Shown here: one piece after another, positions 24,251-32,959 of the stretch
Layout: each line of letters begins with the position of its first letter
Numbering within the stretch: the first letter of the stretch is position 1
Source: Streptomyces sp. NBC_00459
Lineage (GTDB): Bacteria; Actinomycetota; Actinomycetes; Streptomycetales; Streptomycetaceae
Direction of reading: 5' to 3'
Length of the DNA stretch: 64,000 nt
Assembly: GCF_036013955.1 (NCBI RefSeq)
Contig: NZ_CP107903.1
Span: 6,448,001 to 6,512,000 of the forward strand
Notes under the pieces: model-generated
Seen by the model: only the letters and a program-made list of their open reading frames with translations
Told to the model about the DNA's origin: nothing
The model's database searches: none
Translations under genes and position numbers: made by a program

Positions 24251-26989
24251 GTGAGCGAGATACCAGCGAAGGCCACGGAGTCCAAGGACCCGTCGGGCGG
24301 CGCGAGTGCGGGGGTCGCGGGTGATGCCGCGACCGGTGCGCGACGCCGTGCGGCGGGCGACATGGGCCCCGTCGGCGGTGACGCGATACGCGATGCGACA
24401 CGTGAAACCACGCGTGACACCATGGGCGATCCGGTGCACGACTCGACACGTGACACCGCGCAGGACCACGCGCGTGATGTGACAGGTGACCCCATGTGGC
24501 AGAGCAGCCCCCCCGGCTCGATCTACGACTACATAAAGGTGGCGTCCTTCTCCATCGGCCCCGACGGCCTCGTCGACCAGTGGAGCCTGCGCGCCGAGAA
24601 GATCTTCGGCATCCCCGCCGCCCGGGCCGTGGGCATGGATCCCATCGAGGCCTTCATCGACCCCGATCTGCGCGAGCGCGGCCAGCGGAAGATGGCGGAG
24701 ATCCTCGACGGCCGGGAGTGGACCGGCGTGGTCCCGTTCCGCGTCCGTGAGCCCGAGCCGGGCGAGGGGGGCCGGCGGGAGGGGCTCGCCGAGGTCTATG
24801 TGATGCCGACGCGGACGGAGGAGGGCGAGAGGGCCGCCGTATGCATCGTCGTCGATGTCCGCACGCTGAGGCAGATCGAGACGGACCTCGCAGCCTCGCA
24901 GGCGATTTTCGGCCAATCTCCGTTCGGCTTCCTGCTGATCGACACCGATCTGAAGGTCCGGCGCGCCAACCAGCGCTTCGCCTCGATCTACGGCGGCGAT
25001 GTCGACGACCACCGGGGCCGCGGGGTGTACGACTACCTGCGCTCTCCCGAGGCCGAGCGGGTCTCGGCGACGCTCCGGCGGGTCCTGGAGACCGGTGACT
25101 CGATAACGGACATGCACATCACCGGCGTCGTGCCCGGCTCCGACGAGCGCCGGCACTGGTCGGTCAACCTGTACCGCGTGCACAGCGGCACCGGCCGCCC
25201 CATCGGTGTCGCCTGGCTCGCCCTCGACATCACCGCCCGCCGCGCCGCCGCCCGCGAGGCCGCCGCCGCACGGCGCAATCTCGCCCTTCTGAACGAGGCC
25301 GGCTCCCGCATCGGGAACTCCCTGGACCTGGAAACGACAGCGCGCGAACTCCTCGACGTCGTCGTCCCCGGCTTCTGCGACCTCGCGACCGTCGATCTCT
25401 ACCAGGGACTGCTGGCCGGCGACGAGACCCCGCCCGGGCTCGCCGACGGCAGCGCCGAACTCCGCCGTGTCGCCTTCGCCAGCGCCGTCTCCGACGCACC
25501 GTTCGCCGGCGGCCAGGAACCCGTGGGCGTCGGCGCGGTGCACCACTTCCCGTTCAACTCACCCTGCGCGGACGCACTGCGCACCGCCCGCCCGCAGTTC
25601 GTCCCCGCCGAGGACAACGGCGCCATCCAGTCCACGCTGGCCGTCCCGATGGTCGCCCACGACACCGTCGTCGGCCTCGCGCAGTTCTCCCGCACGAAGG
25701 GCAGCGAGCCGTTCGGGGAGCGGGACCGGTCGCTGGCCTGGGAGCTGGCCGCGCGGGCCGCCGTCTGCATCGACAACGCCCGGCTCTACCGGCGTGAGCA
25801 CGAGCGGGCGCTGATCCTCCAGCGCTCCCTGTTGCCCCCGGGCGACCCGGAGGCCTCCGGCCTCGACATCGCCTGCCGCTACCTTCCCGGCAACGCGGCC
25901 ACCGAGGTCGGCGGTGACTGGTTCGACGTCATCGAACTTCCCGGCAACCGCACCGCGTTGGTGGTCGGCGATGTGATGGGACGGGGGCTGCGCGCCGCCG
26001 TCGCCATGGGTGAACTCCGCACCGCCGTCCGCACCCTGGCGCTTCTCGACCTCGAACCGGCGGAGGTCCTCTCGGCGTTGGACGAGATCGCGCGCGGCCT
26101 CGGCACCCCCGGTGGCGTCCAGCAGGCCACCCGCGCCGCCCGCCAGCCCCGCGACGCCGACCTCGCCGAGGTGTATCTCGCGACCTGTATCTACGCGGTC
26201 TACGACTCGGTGACCCGCAGGTGCACCTTCGCCAACGCCGGCCATCTGCCGCCCGTGCTCGTCGAACCGGGCGAGGACGCGTTGATGCTGGACGTGCCGC
26301 CGGGCATGCCGCTCGGCGTCGGCGGCGAGCCCTTCGAGGAGGTGGAGGTCGAACTACCCGAAGGTTCGCTGTTGGCGCTCTACACGGATGGACTGGTCGA
26401 ATCCCGCGACCACCCCCTCGACGAGGGCCTGCAGGCGTTCGTCGGCGCCCTCCGCGACCCCTCCCCGCAGCTGGAGGACGTCTGCGACCACGTCCTCAGC
26501 ACCCTCGACACCCACCACGGCGAGGACGACATCGCCCTGCTGATGGCACGTGTCCAAGGGCTGCCCGCCGATTCCGTCGGCGACTGGACCCTGCCCCGCG
26601 AGCCGCGCAGCGTGGGCCGCGCCCGTGAGTACACCCGCACCCAGCTCACCGCCTGGGGCCTCGAACCCCTCATCGACACCACGGAGTTGCTGGTCAGCGA
26701 GCTGGTCACCAACGCCCTGCGCTACGGCGAGGGCGAGATCCGGCTCCGGCTCCTTCTCGACCGCATGCTGGTGTGCGAGGTGTGGGACGCCGGCCTGGTC
26801 CAGCCGCGCCGCCGCCGCGCCCGTGACACCGACGAGGGCGGACGCGGACTCCAGCTGGTCGGCCTGCTCAGCGCGGCCTGGGGCTCCCGCAGGACCCCCC
26901 GGGGGAAGACGGTGTGGTTCGAGCTTCCCTTGCCGGACGCGGGAACGGTTCTCGCGGACCCGGCGGAGGCACTGCTGAGTCTGTTCTGA
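24251..26989 (+). CDS. PAS-PAS-GAF-SpoIIE-HATPase phosphatase
   Basis: This is a 912-residue cytoplasmic signalling protein. Order: a low-complexity Asp/Thr/Arg-rich N-terminus (about 40-80), PAS 1 (about 88-200), PAS 2 (about 215-330, opening SQAIFGQSPFGFLLID), GAF (about 347-515), a PP2C-like SpoIIE phosphatase domain (about 537-770, with GGDWFDVIEL, VGDVMGRG, FANAGHLPPVL, YTDGLVESR and GEDDIALL metal/core motifs), and a C-terminal HATPase (about 778-895, ELLVSELVTNALRYG and GGRGLQLVGLLS). GTG 24251 follows GGAGGGG. It combines a phosphatase that activates an anti-anti-sigma factor with a kinase-like module, so it probably controls a stress sigma factor in response to signals bound by PAS/GAF. 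Confidence 0.93.
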   Translation: MSEIPAKATESKDPSGGASAGVAGDAATGARRRAAGDMGPVGGDAIRDATRETTRDTMGDPVHDSTRDTAQDHARDVTGDPMWQSSPPGSIYDYIKVASFSIGPDGLVDQWSLRAEKIFGIPAARAVGMDPIEAFIDPDLRERGQRKMAEILDGREWTGVVPFRVREPEPGEGGRREGLAEVYVMPTRTEEGERAAVCIVVDVRTLRQIETDLAASQAIFGQSPFGFLLIDTDLKVRRANQRFASIYGGDVDDHRGRGVYDYLRSPEAERVSATLRRVLETGDSITDMHITGVVPGSDERRHWSVNLYRVHSGTGRPIGVAWLALDITARRAAAREAAAARRNLALLNEAGSRIGNSLDLETTARELLDVVVPGFCDLATVDLYQGLLAGDETPPGLADGSAELRRVAFASAVSDAPFAGGQEPVGVGAVHHFPFNSPCADALRTARPQFVPAEDNGAIQSTLAVPMVAHDTVVGLAQFSRTKGSEPFGERDRSLAWELAARAAVCIDNARLYRREHERALILQRSLLPPGDPEASGLDIACRYLPGNAATEVGGDWFDVIELPGNRTALVVGDVMGRGLRAAVAMGELRTAVRTLALLDLEPAEVLSALDEIARGLGTPGGVQQATRAARQPRDADLAEVYLATCIYAVYDSVTRRCTFANAGHLPPVLVEPGEDALMLDVPPGMPLGVGGEPFEEVEVELPEGSLLALYTDGLVESRDHPLDEGLQAFVGALRDPSPQLEDVCDHVLSTLDTHHGEDDIALLMARVQGLPADSVGDWTLPREPRSVGRAREYTRTQLTAWGLEPLIDTTELLVSELVTNALRYGEGEIRLRLLLDRMLVCEVWDAGLVQPRRRRARDTDEGGRGLQLVGLLSAAWGSRRTPRGKTVWFELPLPDAGTVLADPAEALLSLF

Positions 26990-27036
26990 CGAGGCCCTGC
27001 CGGGTTCGGCTGTATGGAACCTGCGGGTTCGTCGTG

Positions 27037-27065
27037 GCTTGTCGCGCCCACGCGGCGGAGCCGCA
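27037..27065. repeat. Dispersed intergenic repeat, copy 1
   Basis: This 29-bp stretch (starting GCTTGTCGCGCCCACGCGGC) is an exact reverse complement of 46402-46430. It lies in the 142-bp gap after the SpoIIE-phosphatase gene, next to a GCGCCCC/GGGGC hairpin-like element (27080-27096). The family is familiar in Streptomyces intergenic regions. Confidence 0.7.
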
Positions 27066-27131
27066 AATGTCACAGCCCCGCGCCCCTTGGAGGGGCCTGC
27101 GGCCCCGTCACCTCGGCCCGCTCAGGCCCTC

Positions 27132-28766
27132 TTACGGGATTCCCGGCGAGTTCTTACGTGGCGGGGTCAGACCCCGCCGCGCACGCGTGGCGGGGCCGCC
27201 GAACGAACCCGGCGCGCCGCCGGTCAGCGCCTCGCCCTCCGCGTCCGGCAGATCGCCGAGCAGGATCCCGCCGAGGACCGCCCCGGCGACCCCGTTCGTG
27301 TGCTCGGGCCGCCCACCGTACGGATTCCCGTGCGCGCGCACGTCCCGCTCGGCCAGTTCAAGGGCCCGCCGTGCGAAGGCGTCGGCCTCGACCGGGTCCT
27401 GGTCCAGCAGCCGGCGCGCCTCGGCCAGCCGGGTCCGGGCCTCGGCACCCACCGCACCCCGGTGCGTGCCCACGAAGCCGTCCGCCGCGTCGGTGGCACA
27501 GCGTGCGACGAGCCGCACGGCACCGGGCACCGTCCCGAGGGGCGCGGACACCGCAGCGACCCGGCGCAGGGCGTCCAGGGGGTCGTAGGGCCCGGCGGCG
27601 GCTTCTCCCCGTACGGCGGCCAGTGTGGCCCGGGCACGGCTGACATGCCCCTCCAGCGCGCCGACGGGCACCCCCGCTCCCGTACCCTCGGCCAACTGCT
27701 CACGGGCCTCCACGACCGCGGCCTCCACCTCGTCCAGCGCGTCCGGAACGGCCTGCGCGGCGGCGGCCAGTGCGGACGCGAGACGGTCGACGCCGTCCAC
27801 GAACACCTCGGCCTGGTCGATCGCACCCTCGGCGGCGCGCAGATGCAGCACAGCCCTGTCCGGTTCGCCCTGGTCGGCGGACTGACGGGCCCGGTTGAGC
27901 CCGGTCGTGGCGAACACCAGCCGGTCCTTCGCCTGTTCGAGCCGGCCCGTGACGGAGAAGGAGGCGGTGGGCGCGTACCGCTCATGGAGGTCGGCGAGGG
28001 TGGCCTCGGCGGCTCCCGTACGGCCGGTCATTTCCCGGAAGCGCACCTCGGCGTGTCTGAGCGCGCCGGTCATGTCCTGTTCCAGCGCGCGCAGGCGGTC
28101 GAAGCCGGCGGCCTCCGCGTCCAGTCGCCGTCCCGCGTCCACACACCGGGCGACGATCTCGTCCAGGGCGCTCCGGGAGGCGTCCGTCGGGTTGTCGTCG
28201 TACGCCTGGCGCAGTTGGAAGGCGGCCGTCAGCTCGGCCTCGGCGTAACGCACGGCCTCCGTGAACGGCGCGACCGCCTCGGCGCCGAGCAGCCCCTCCA
28301 CGAAGCCGAGTTCCTCACGGCTCGTGCGTACACAGTCGTCGGCCGCGACCAGCGACTTGCGGGCCTGCCGGTCGAGTTCGGGGGCCGTGGGCCGCGCGGC
28401 AGGAGGCAGCGGAGGGGGCGCGGGAGTCGTACGGGTTTGGGTACGGCGTCTGCGGCGGGCGTAGCCGTACGAGGCCACCGCGACCGCCGTGCCCGCCACC
28501 ACGAGGGGCAGGACCAGGTCGCCGGTGGAGGACTCCTCCTCCGGGGCTGCGACGGCGGAGGCGCCGGAGCCGTCGGACACGGCCGGTGCGCTGCCGACCG
28601 CCGACACGGGTACCTCGTACCCCCCGTACCTCTCGTGGTCCGACGTCATCCCGGGCAGCACGAGCCACATCACCCCGATCACCCCGCCGAGCGCGGTGTG
28701 CGCCACGCGCGCGGGTATGTGGGAGGCGGCTCGCCGAGACCGGCCCCGGGTAAGGGAGGGCGTCAC
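27132..28766 (-). CDS. Membrane protein with long helical extracytoplasmic/cytoplasmic domain
   Basis: This is a 544-residue protein of unknown function, Ala/Glu/Arg-rich. One hydrophobic segment lies at about residues 24-40 (TALGGVIGVMWLVLPG) and a second near 75-95 (TGDLVLPLVVAGTAVAVASY) followed by RRRRR. The rest is mostly helical with coiled-coil character (for example RALEQDMTGALRHAEVRFREM), ending in a Gly/Pro-rich tail. GTG 28766 is chosen because TACGCT lies 7 nt upstream, suggesting a leaderless transcript. Similar proteins occur in other Streptomyces, in part related to TPM-domain proteins, but no TPM domain is visible here. It is divergent from the small membrane protein gene. Confidence 0.75.
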   Translation of the reverse strand: MTPSLTRGRSRRAASHIPARVAHTALGGVIGVMWLVLPGMTSDHERYGGYEVPVSAVGSAPAVSDGSGASAVAAPEEESSTGDLVLPLVVAGTAVAVASYGYARRRRRTQTRTTPAPPPLPPAARPTAPELDRQARKSLVAADDCVRTSREELGFVEGLLGAEAVAPFTEAVRYAEAELTAAFQLRQAYDDNPTDASRSALDEIVARCVDAGRRLDAEAAGFDRLRALEQDMTGALRHAEVRFREMTGRTGAAEATLADLHERYAPTASFSVTGRLEQAKDRLVFATTGLNRARQSADQGEPDRAVLHLRAAEGAIDQAEVFVDGVDRLASALAAAAQAVPDALDEVEAAVVEAREQLAEGTGAGVPVGALEGHVSRARATLAAVRGEAAAGPYDPLDALRRVAAVSAPLGTVPGAVRLVARCATDAADGFVGTHRGAVGAEARTRLAEARRLLDQDPVEADAFARRALELAERDVRAHGNPYGGRPEHTNGVAGAVLGGILLGDLPDAEGEALTGGAPGSFGGPATRARRGLTPPRKNSPGIP

Positions 28767-28876
28767 GTTTGTGAGCGTATGGGGGTGATCGCGCTCGCGC
28801 GACCGGGGCGGGGCAGGGGTGGCGGGAGAGGAAGAGTGGGTAAGGTCCCCGCAGAAATGTTCGAAGGGGGCGGGGG

Positions 28877-29182
28877 ATGGACGAGTACTTGTCGGTGACG
28901 GCCGCAGTGCTACTGGGCGGCATGGTCGTGTGCGGTGCGGTGGCGGTCGCAACCGGCTGGCTGCTGCCGTGGCTGCGGCGCCGGACCCTGCGGCCCGCAC
29001 TGCGGGGCTACGGAACGGTTCTCTTCGGCGGGGGCCTGCTCCTGAGCATGTCGTACGGGGCGTTCGGCGTGTTCGACGATTCCCCGGCCCTTGTCGATGC
29101 CGCTTTCCTCGCCAACATGGTGATGATCGTGGCGGGCGGCTACCTCCAGATGCTTTCCACGCGCGAGCGCGTGGACGCGTGA
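28877..29182 (+). CDS. Small three-helix membrane protein
   Basis: This is a 101-residue protein with three hydrophobic segments (about 5-30, 42-62 and 72-92) separated by an Arg-rich loop (LPWLRRRTLRPALRGYG), giving an internal positive charge cluster. It does not match a family I can name. GGGGGCGGGG precedes ATG 28877. Its stop overlaps the start of the phosphotransferase gene (GTGA), so the pair is coupled and may function together at the membrane. Confidence 0.75.
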   Translation: MDEYLSVTAAVLLGGMVVCGAVAVATGWLLPWLRRRTLRPALRGYGTVLFGGGLLLSMSYGAFGVFDDSPALVDAAFLANMVMIVAGGYLQMLSTRERVDA

Positions 29183-30201
29183 CCGGCACGACCCGCAGGG
29201 AGTTCACCCGGGCCGACCTCGCTCCGCTGGCCCGCGCCGCCCTCGGCCGGAACCGTTCGCCGACCGGGGTCACCCGGGTGCGCGGCGGCAGCAAGAAGGG
29301 CGTCTACCGGCTCGCCCTCGATGACGGCACGACAGTGATCGCGTACGTCTGGTCGCCGGACGAGGACCTCTGGGACGCCGGACCCGTCGACCACCGCGAC
29401 CCCCTCGGCCACGCCACGGGCCTCGACCTGTTCACGGCGTCCCACGACCGCCTCGCGGCCGTCGGAGTCCGCACCCCGTGCCTCCTGTACGCCGACCACT
29501 CGCACACCCACCTGCCGGCGGACACGGCGATCGTCGAGGACGTACGGGGACACCCGGGCGGCGACAGTCTGGAGGTGCTCCTCGACCGCGACCCGGAGAC
29601 CGGGGCCGAGGTCCTGGACCGCCTCGGAGACCTGCTCGGCGTGCTGCACGGCGCCACCGGACCCCGCCTCGGCAAGGTCCACGTCGTCGACAAGGGCGGG
29701 GTGTCCCACGGGAGTTCGTGCGAGCGGATCATCACCGACCGCGCACTGCACGACCTCGACGACCTCGTCGTACGACAGCCGCGAGCCGCCGCCCTGCACG
29801 GCGAACTCACGTCGCTGGTACGGCATTTGGCGGCCGAGGTCCGCCCGAGGACCGGCCCCCTGTCCCTCATCCACGGCGAACTCGGCCCGGACCACGTGCT
29901 GGTGACCCCGGACGGCGAACCGGCGCTCATCGACATCGAGGGCCTGTTGTACTTCGACGCCGAGTGGGAGCACGTGTTTCTGAGGCAGCGGTTCGGGACG
30001 CTGTACAGGAGTCTGGCCGCCCCCGACCTCGACCCGAACCGCCTGCGCCTCTACCGGCTCGCCATGCACCTCTCCCTGGCCACCGGCCCGCTGCGCCTGC
30101 TCGACGTCGGCGCGTTCCCGGACCCCGCCTTCATGCGCGGGATCGCCGAACACAGCCTCGAACAGGTCATCGGCCTCCTCATGAGTCCGCGCACCTCATG
30201 A
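29179..30201 (+). CDS. Aminoglycoside-phosphotransferase-family protein with altered catalytic loop
   Basis: This is a 340-residue kinase-fold protein of the APH/choline-kinase superfamily. A lysine-containing N-lobe strand (GGSKKGVYRLALDDGTTVIAYV) is followed by the catalytic loop HGELGPDHVLV and the metal-binding DIEGLLYFDAEWEH. In the usual Brenner motif HGDxxxxN the Asp and Asn are catalytic; here they are Glu and His, so phosphotransfer may be altered or lost. GTG 29179 overlaps the preceding stop. The substrate is unknown and there is no sign of antibiotic specificity. It converges on sdhB with an 11-bp gap. Confidence 0.85.
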   Translation: MTGTTRREFTRADLAPLARAALGRNRSPTGVTRVRGGSKKGVYRLALDDGTTVIAYVWSPDEDLWDAGPVDHRDPLGHATGLDLFTASHDRLAAVGVRTPCLLYADHSHTHLPADTAIVEDVRGHPGGDSLEVLLDRDPETGAEVLDRLGDLLGVLHGATGPRLGKVHVVDKGGVSHGSSCERIITDRALHDLDDLVVRQPRAAALHGELTSLVRHLAAEVRPRTGPLSLIHGELGPDHVLVTPDGEPALIDIEGLLYFDAEWEHVFLRQRFGTLYRSLAAPDLDPNRLRLYRLAMHLSLATGPLRLLDVGAFPDPAFMRGIAEHSLEQVIGLLMSPRTS

Positions 30202-30212
30202 ACTCCCGGAAC

Positions 30213-31022
30213 TCATGAACTCTCCGACCGCCTCCTGATCTTCGAGCCCAGCCACACCAGCGGGTCGTACTTGCGGTCGACCGCCCGTTCCTTCAAGGGG
30301 ATCAGCGCGTTGTCCGTGATGTGGATGCCCTCGGGACACACCTCGCTGCAGCACTTGGTGATGTTGCAGTAGCCGAGGCCGTGTTCGTCCTGGGCGGTCT
30401 TCTTGCGGTCCAGGCCGGACTCCGCCGCCGCGTCCAGGGGGTGCATGTCGAGTTCCGCGACGCGCATCAGGAAACGCGGGCCGGCGAACGCGGGCTTGTT
30501 CTCCTCGTGGTCGCGGACCACATGGCAGGTGTCCTGGCACAGGAAGCACTCGATGCACTTGCGGAACTCCTGCGACCGGTCCACGTCCTCCTGCATCATC
30601 CGGTACTCACCGGGGCCCACGCCGTCCGGCGGCACGAAGGACGGCACCTCGCGGGCCTTGGTGTAGTTGAACCCGACGTCGGTGACGAGGTCCCGGACGA
30701 CGGGGAAGGCCCGCAGGGGAGTCACCGTGATCGTCTCCTCGCGGGTGAACACCGACATCCGGGTCATGCACAGCAGCCGGGGACGCCCGTTGATCTCCGC
30801 CGAGCACGAACCGCACTTGCCCGCCTTGCAGTTCCAGCGCACGGCTAGGTCGGGGGCCTGGGTCGCCTGGAGCCGGTGGATGATGTCGAGGACCACCTCG
30901 CCGTCGTTCACCTCGACCGCGAAGTCCTTCAGCCCGCCGCCCTTCACATCACCGCGCCACACCTTGAAGCGGGCCTCGTAACTGCTGCTCACTCCGCTGC
31001 CGCTTACTGCGCTGCTGCTCAC
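30213..31022 (-). CDS. sdhB: Succinate dehydrogenase/fumarate reductase iron-sulfur subunit
   Basis: This is a 269-residue iron-sulfur subunit that passes electrons from the flavoprotein to the membrane anchor. The [2Fe-2S] ligands are in WNCKAGKCGSCSAEI and RLLC, the [4Fe-4S] in CIECFLCQDTC, and the [3Fe-4S]/[4Fe-4S] ligands in CNITKCCSEVCPEGI. GTG 31022 overlaps the sdhA stop (GTGA). A second GTG at 30992 opens directly at SSSYEARFKVWRG and may be the true start; both share the context GTGAGCAGCAG, a small duplication. It is the last gene of the operon. Confidence 0.93.
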   Translation of the reverse strand: MSSSAVSGSGVSSSYEARFKVWRGDVKGGGLKDFAVEVNDGEVVLDIIHRLQATQAPDLAVRWNCKAGKCGSCSAEINGRPRLLCMTRMSVFTREETITVTPLRAFPVVRDLVTDVGFNYTKAREVPSFVPPDGVGPGEYRMMQEDVDRSQEFRKCIECFLCQDTCHVVRDHEENKPAFAGPRFLMRVAELDMHPLDAAAESGLDRKKTAQDEHGLGYCNITKCCSEVCPEGIHITDNALIPLKERAVDRKYDPLVWLGSKIRRRSESS

Positions 31023-32959
31023 TCGTACAGCTCCTCGTCGGTGAGGTACTTGACCAGCTCCTCTTTCTCGAAGAGGGCGAGCAGGTCGGGGCGGACGGGG
31101 TCGGTGGTCTCGCGGGTGAGGGCGATCAGTCCGTTCACCTGGTCGGATCCCGCCAACCCACTTGCGGGATCGGAGAGTCGGCACAGCAGGTTCACGTTGC
31201 GCCACCCGCGGTCCATCACCGGATGGTCCTCACGGGTGTGGCCGCCGCGCGACTCGGTGCGCTCCAGGGCCGCCAGGGCCACGCACTCGCTGACCAGCAG
31301 CATGTTCCGCAGGTCGAGGGCGAGATGCCAGCCCGGGTTGAACTGGCGGTGCCCCTCGACACCGGCGCGGTGGGCCCGTACCCGCAGCTCGGCCAGTTTC
31401 TCCAGCGCCTGTTCCATCTCGCCCTCGCGGCGGATGATGCCGACCAGGTCGTTCATGGTCTGCTGGAGCTCCTGGTGGAGGGTGTACGGGTTCTCCGCCG
31501 GGCGGCTGTTCTCCCCGTCCGGGGTCGGTTCCTCCGCCGAGAAGGGGCGCAGGGCCTCCGCCGCCGCGGTGTCGATCTGGTCCTCGTCCATGGGTGGGCG
31601 GTCGGCGGCCGAGTTCGCGTACTCGGCCGCGTGCAGGCCCGCCCGGCGGCCGAACACCAGCAGGTCGGAGAGGGAGTTGCCGCCGAGCCGGTTGGAGCCG
31701 TGCATCCCGCCCGCGACCTCACCGGCCGCGAAGAGGCCCGGTACGCCGCGTGCGGCAGCGGTGTCCGACTCGACCGCGATACCGCCCATCACGTAGTGGC
31801 AGGTGGGCCCGACCTCCATCGCCTCGGCGGTGATGTCGACGTCCGCCAGCTCCTTGAACTGGTGGTACATGGAGGGCAGTCGGCGCCGGATCACCTCGGC
31901 GGGCATCCGCGTCGAGACGTCGAGGAAGACACCGCCGTGCGGTGAGCCGCGGCCCGCCTTGACCTCGGAGTTGATGGCGCGGGCCACCTCGTCCCGGGGG
32001 AGCAGTTCAGGGGGCCGGCGGTTGTGGTCGGGGTCCTCGTACCAGCGGTCGCCCTCGGCCTCCGACTGGGCGTACTTCTCCTTGAAGACGTCCGGGATGT
32101 AGTCGAACATGAACCGCTTGCCCTCGGAGTTGCGCAGCACGCCACCGTCGCCGCGCACCGACTCCGTGACGAGGATGCCCTTGACGGACGGCGGCCAGAC
32201 CATGCCCGTCGGATGGAACTGCACGAACTCCATGTTGAGCAGCGGTGCCCCGGCGAGCAGCGCCAGCGCATGGCCGTCGCCGGTGTACTCCCACGAGTTC
32301 GACGTCACCTTGAAGGACTTGCCGATACCGCCGGTCGCGATCACGACGGAAGGGGCTTCGAGGACGAAGAAACGGCCGGTCTCGCGCTCGTAGGCGAAGA
32401 CACCGGAGACCCGGTTACCGTTCTTCAACACCCGCGTGACCGTGCACTCCTGGAAGACCTTCAGCCGGGACTCGTAGTCCCCGGTCTCCTTCTTGTCCTG
32501 CTGCTGGAGGGAGACGATCTTCTGCTGCAGGGTGCGGATGAGTTCGAGTCCGGTGCGGTCACCGACGTGGGCGAGCCGCGGGTACTCGTGGCCGCCGAAG
32601 TTGCGCTGGGAGATCCGGCCGTCGCGCGTACGGTCGAAGAGGGCGCCCCAGGTCTCCAACTCCCAGACCCGGTCCGGCGCTTCCTGCGCGTGAAGCTCGG
32701 CCATCCGCCACTGGTTGAGGAACTTGCCGCCGCGCATGGTGTCCCGGAAGTGGACCTGCCAGTTGTCACCCGAGTTGACGTTGCCCATGGCGGCGGCGAT
32801 CCCGCCCTCGGCCATCACCGTGTGCGCCTTGCCGAACAGGGACTTGCAGATCACCGCCGTACGGGCGCCACGCTCGCGTGCCTCGATGGCGGCGCGCAGT
32901 CCGGCGCCACCGGCGCCCACCACTACGACGTCCCACTCCTGGCGGTCGACCACGGACAT
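31019..32959 (-). CDS. sdhA: Succinate dehydrogenase/fumarate reductase flavoprotein subunit
   Basis: This is a 646-residue FAD-linked catalytic subunit oxidising succinate to fumarate (or the reverse). The FAD-binding GAGGAGLRAAIEA is near residue 15, the flavin-linking segment is AHTVMAEGGIAAAMG, the substrate-site motif is QFHPTGMVWPP, and GGNSLSDLLVFGRRAG is near the second FAD contact. ATG 32959 overlaps the sdhC stop by one base (TGATG). The sequence type (long, with the EYPRLAHVGDRTG insert) matches the second, B-type SDH complex of actinomycetes rather than the housekeeping sdhCDAB set. Confidence 0.95.
   Translation of the reverse strand: MSVVDRQEWDVVVVGAGGAGLRAAIEARERGARTAVICKSLFGKAHTVMAEGGIAAAMGNVNSGDNWQVHFRDTMRGGKFLNQWRMAELHAQEAPDRVWELETWGALFDRTRDGRISQRNFGGHEYPRLAHVGDRTGLELIRTLQQKIVSLQQQDKKETGDYESRLKVFQECTVTRVLKNGNRVSGVFAYERETGRFFVLEAPSVVIATGGIGKSFKVTSNSWEYTGDGHALALLAGAPLLNMEFVQFHPTGMVWPPSVKGILVTESVRGDGGVLRNSEGKRFMFDYIPDVFKEKYAQSEAEGDRWYEDPDHNRRPPELLPRDEVARAINSEVKAGRGSPHGGVFLDVSTRMPAEVIRRRLPSMYHQFKELADVDITAEAMEVGPTCHYVMGGIAVESDTAAARGVPGLFAAGEVAGGMHGSNRLGGNSLSDLLVFGRRAGLHAAEYANSAADRPPMDEDQIDTAAAEALRPFSAEEPTPDGENSRPAENPYTLHQELQQTMNDLVGIIRREGEMEQALEKLAELRVRAHRAGVEGHRQFNPGWHLALDLRNMLLVSECVALAALERTESRGGHTREDHPVMDRGWRNVNLLCRLSDPASGLAGSDQVNGLIALTRETTDPVRPDLLALFEKEELVKYLTDEELYE

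Noticed and set aside
22999..24495. 498-residue minus-strand frame across the small ATPase and the phosphatase N-terminus
   Set aside because: Most of it is antisense to two real genes; only the last ~23 codons, coupled to the coiled-coil gene, are considered a possible gene remnant.
29304..29936. 210-residue minus-strand frame opposite the phosphotransferase
   Set aside because: Antisense to a gene with kinase-fold motifs and an overlapping start; Ser/Arg-rich artefact.
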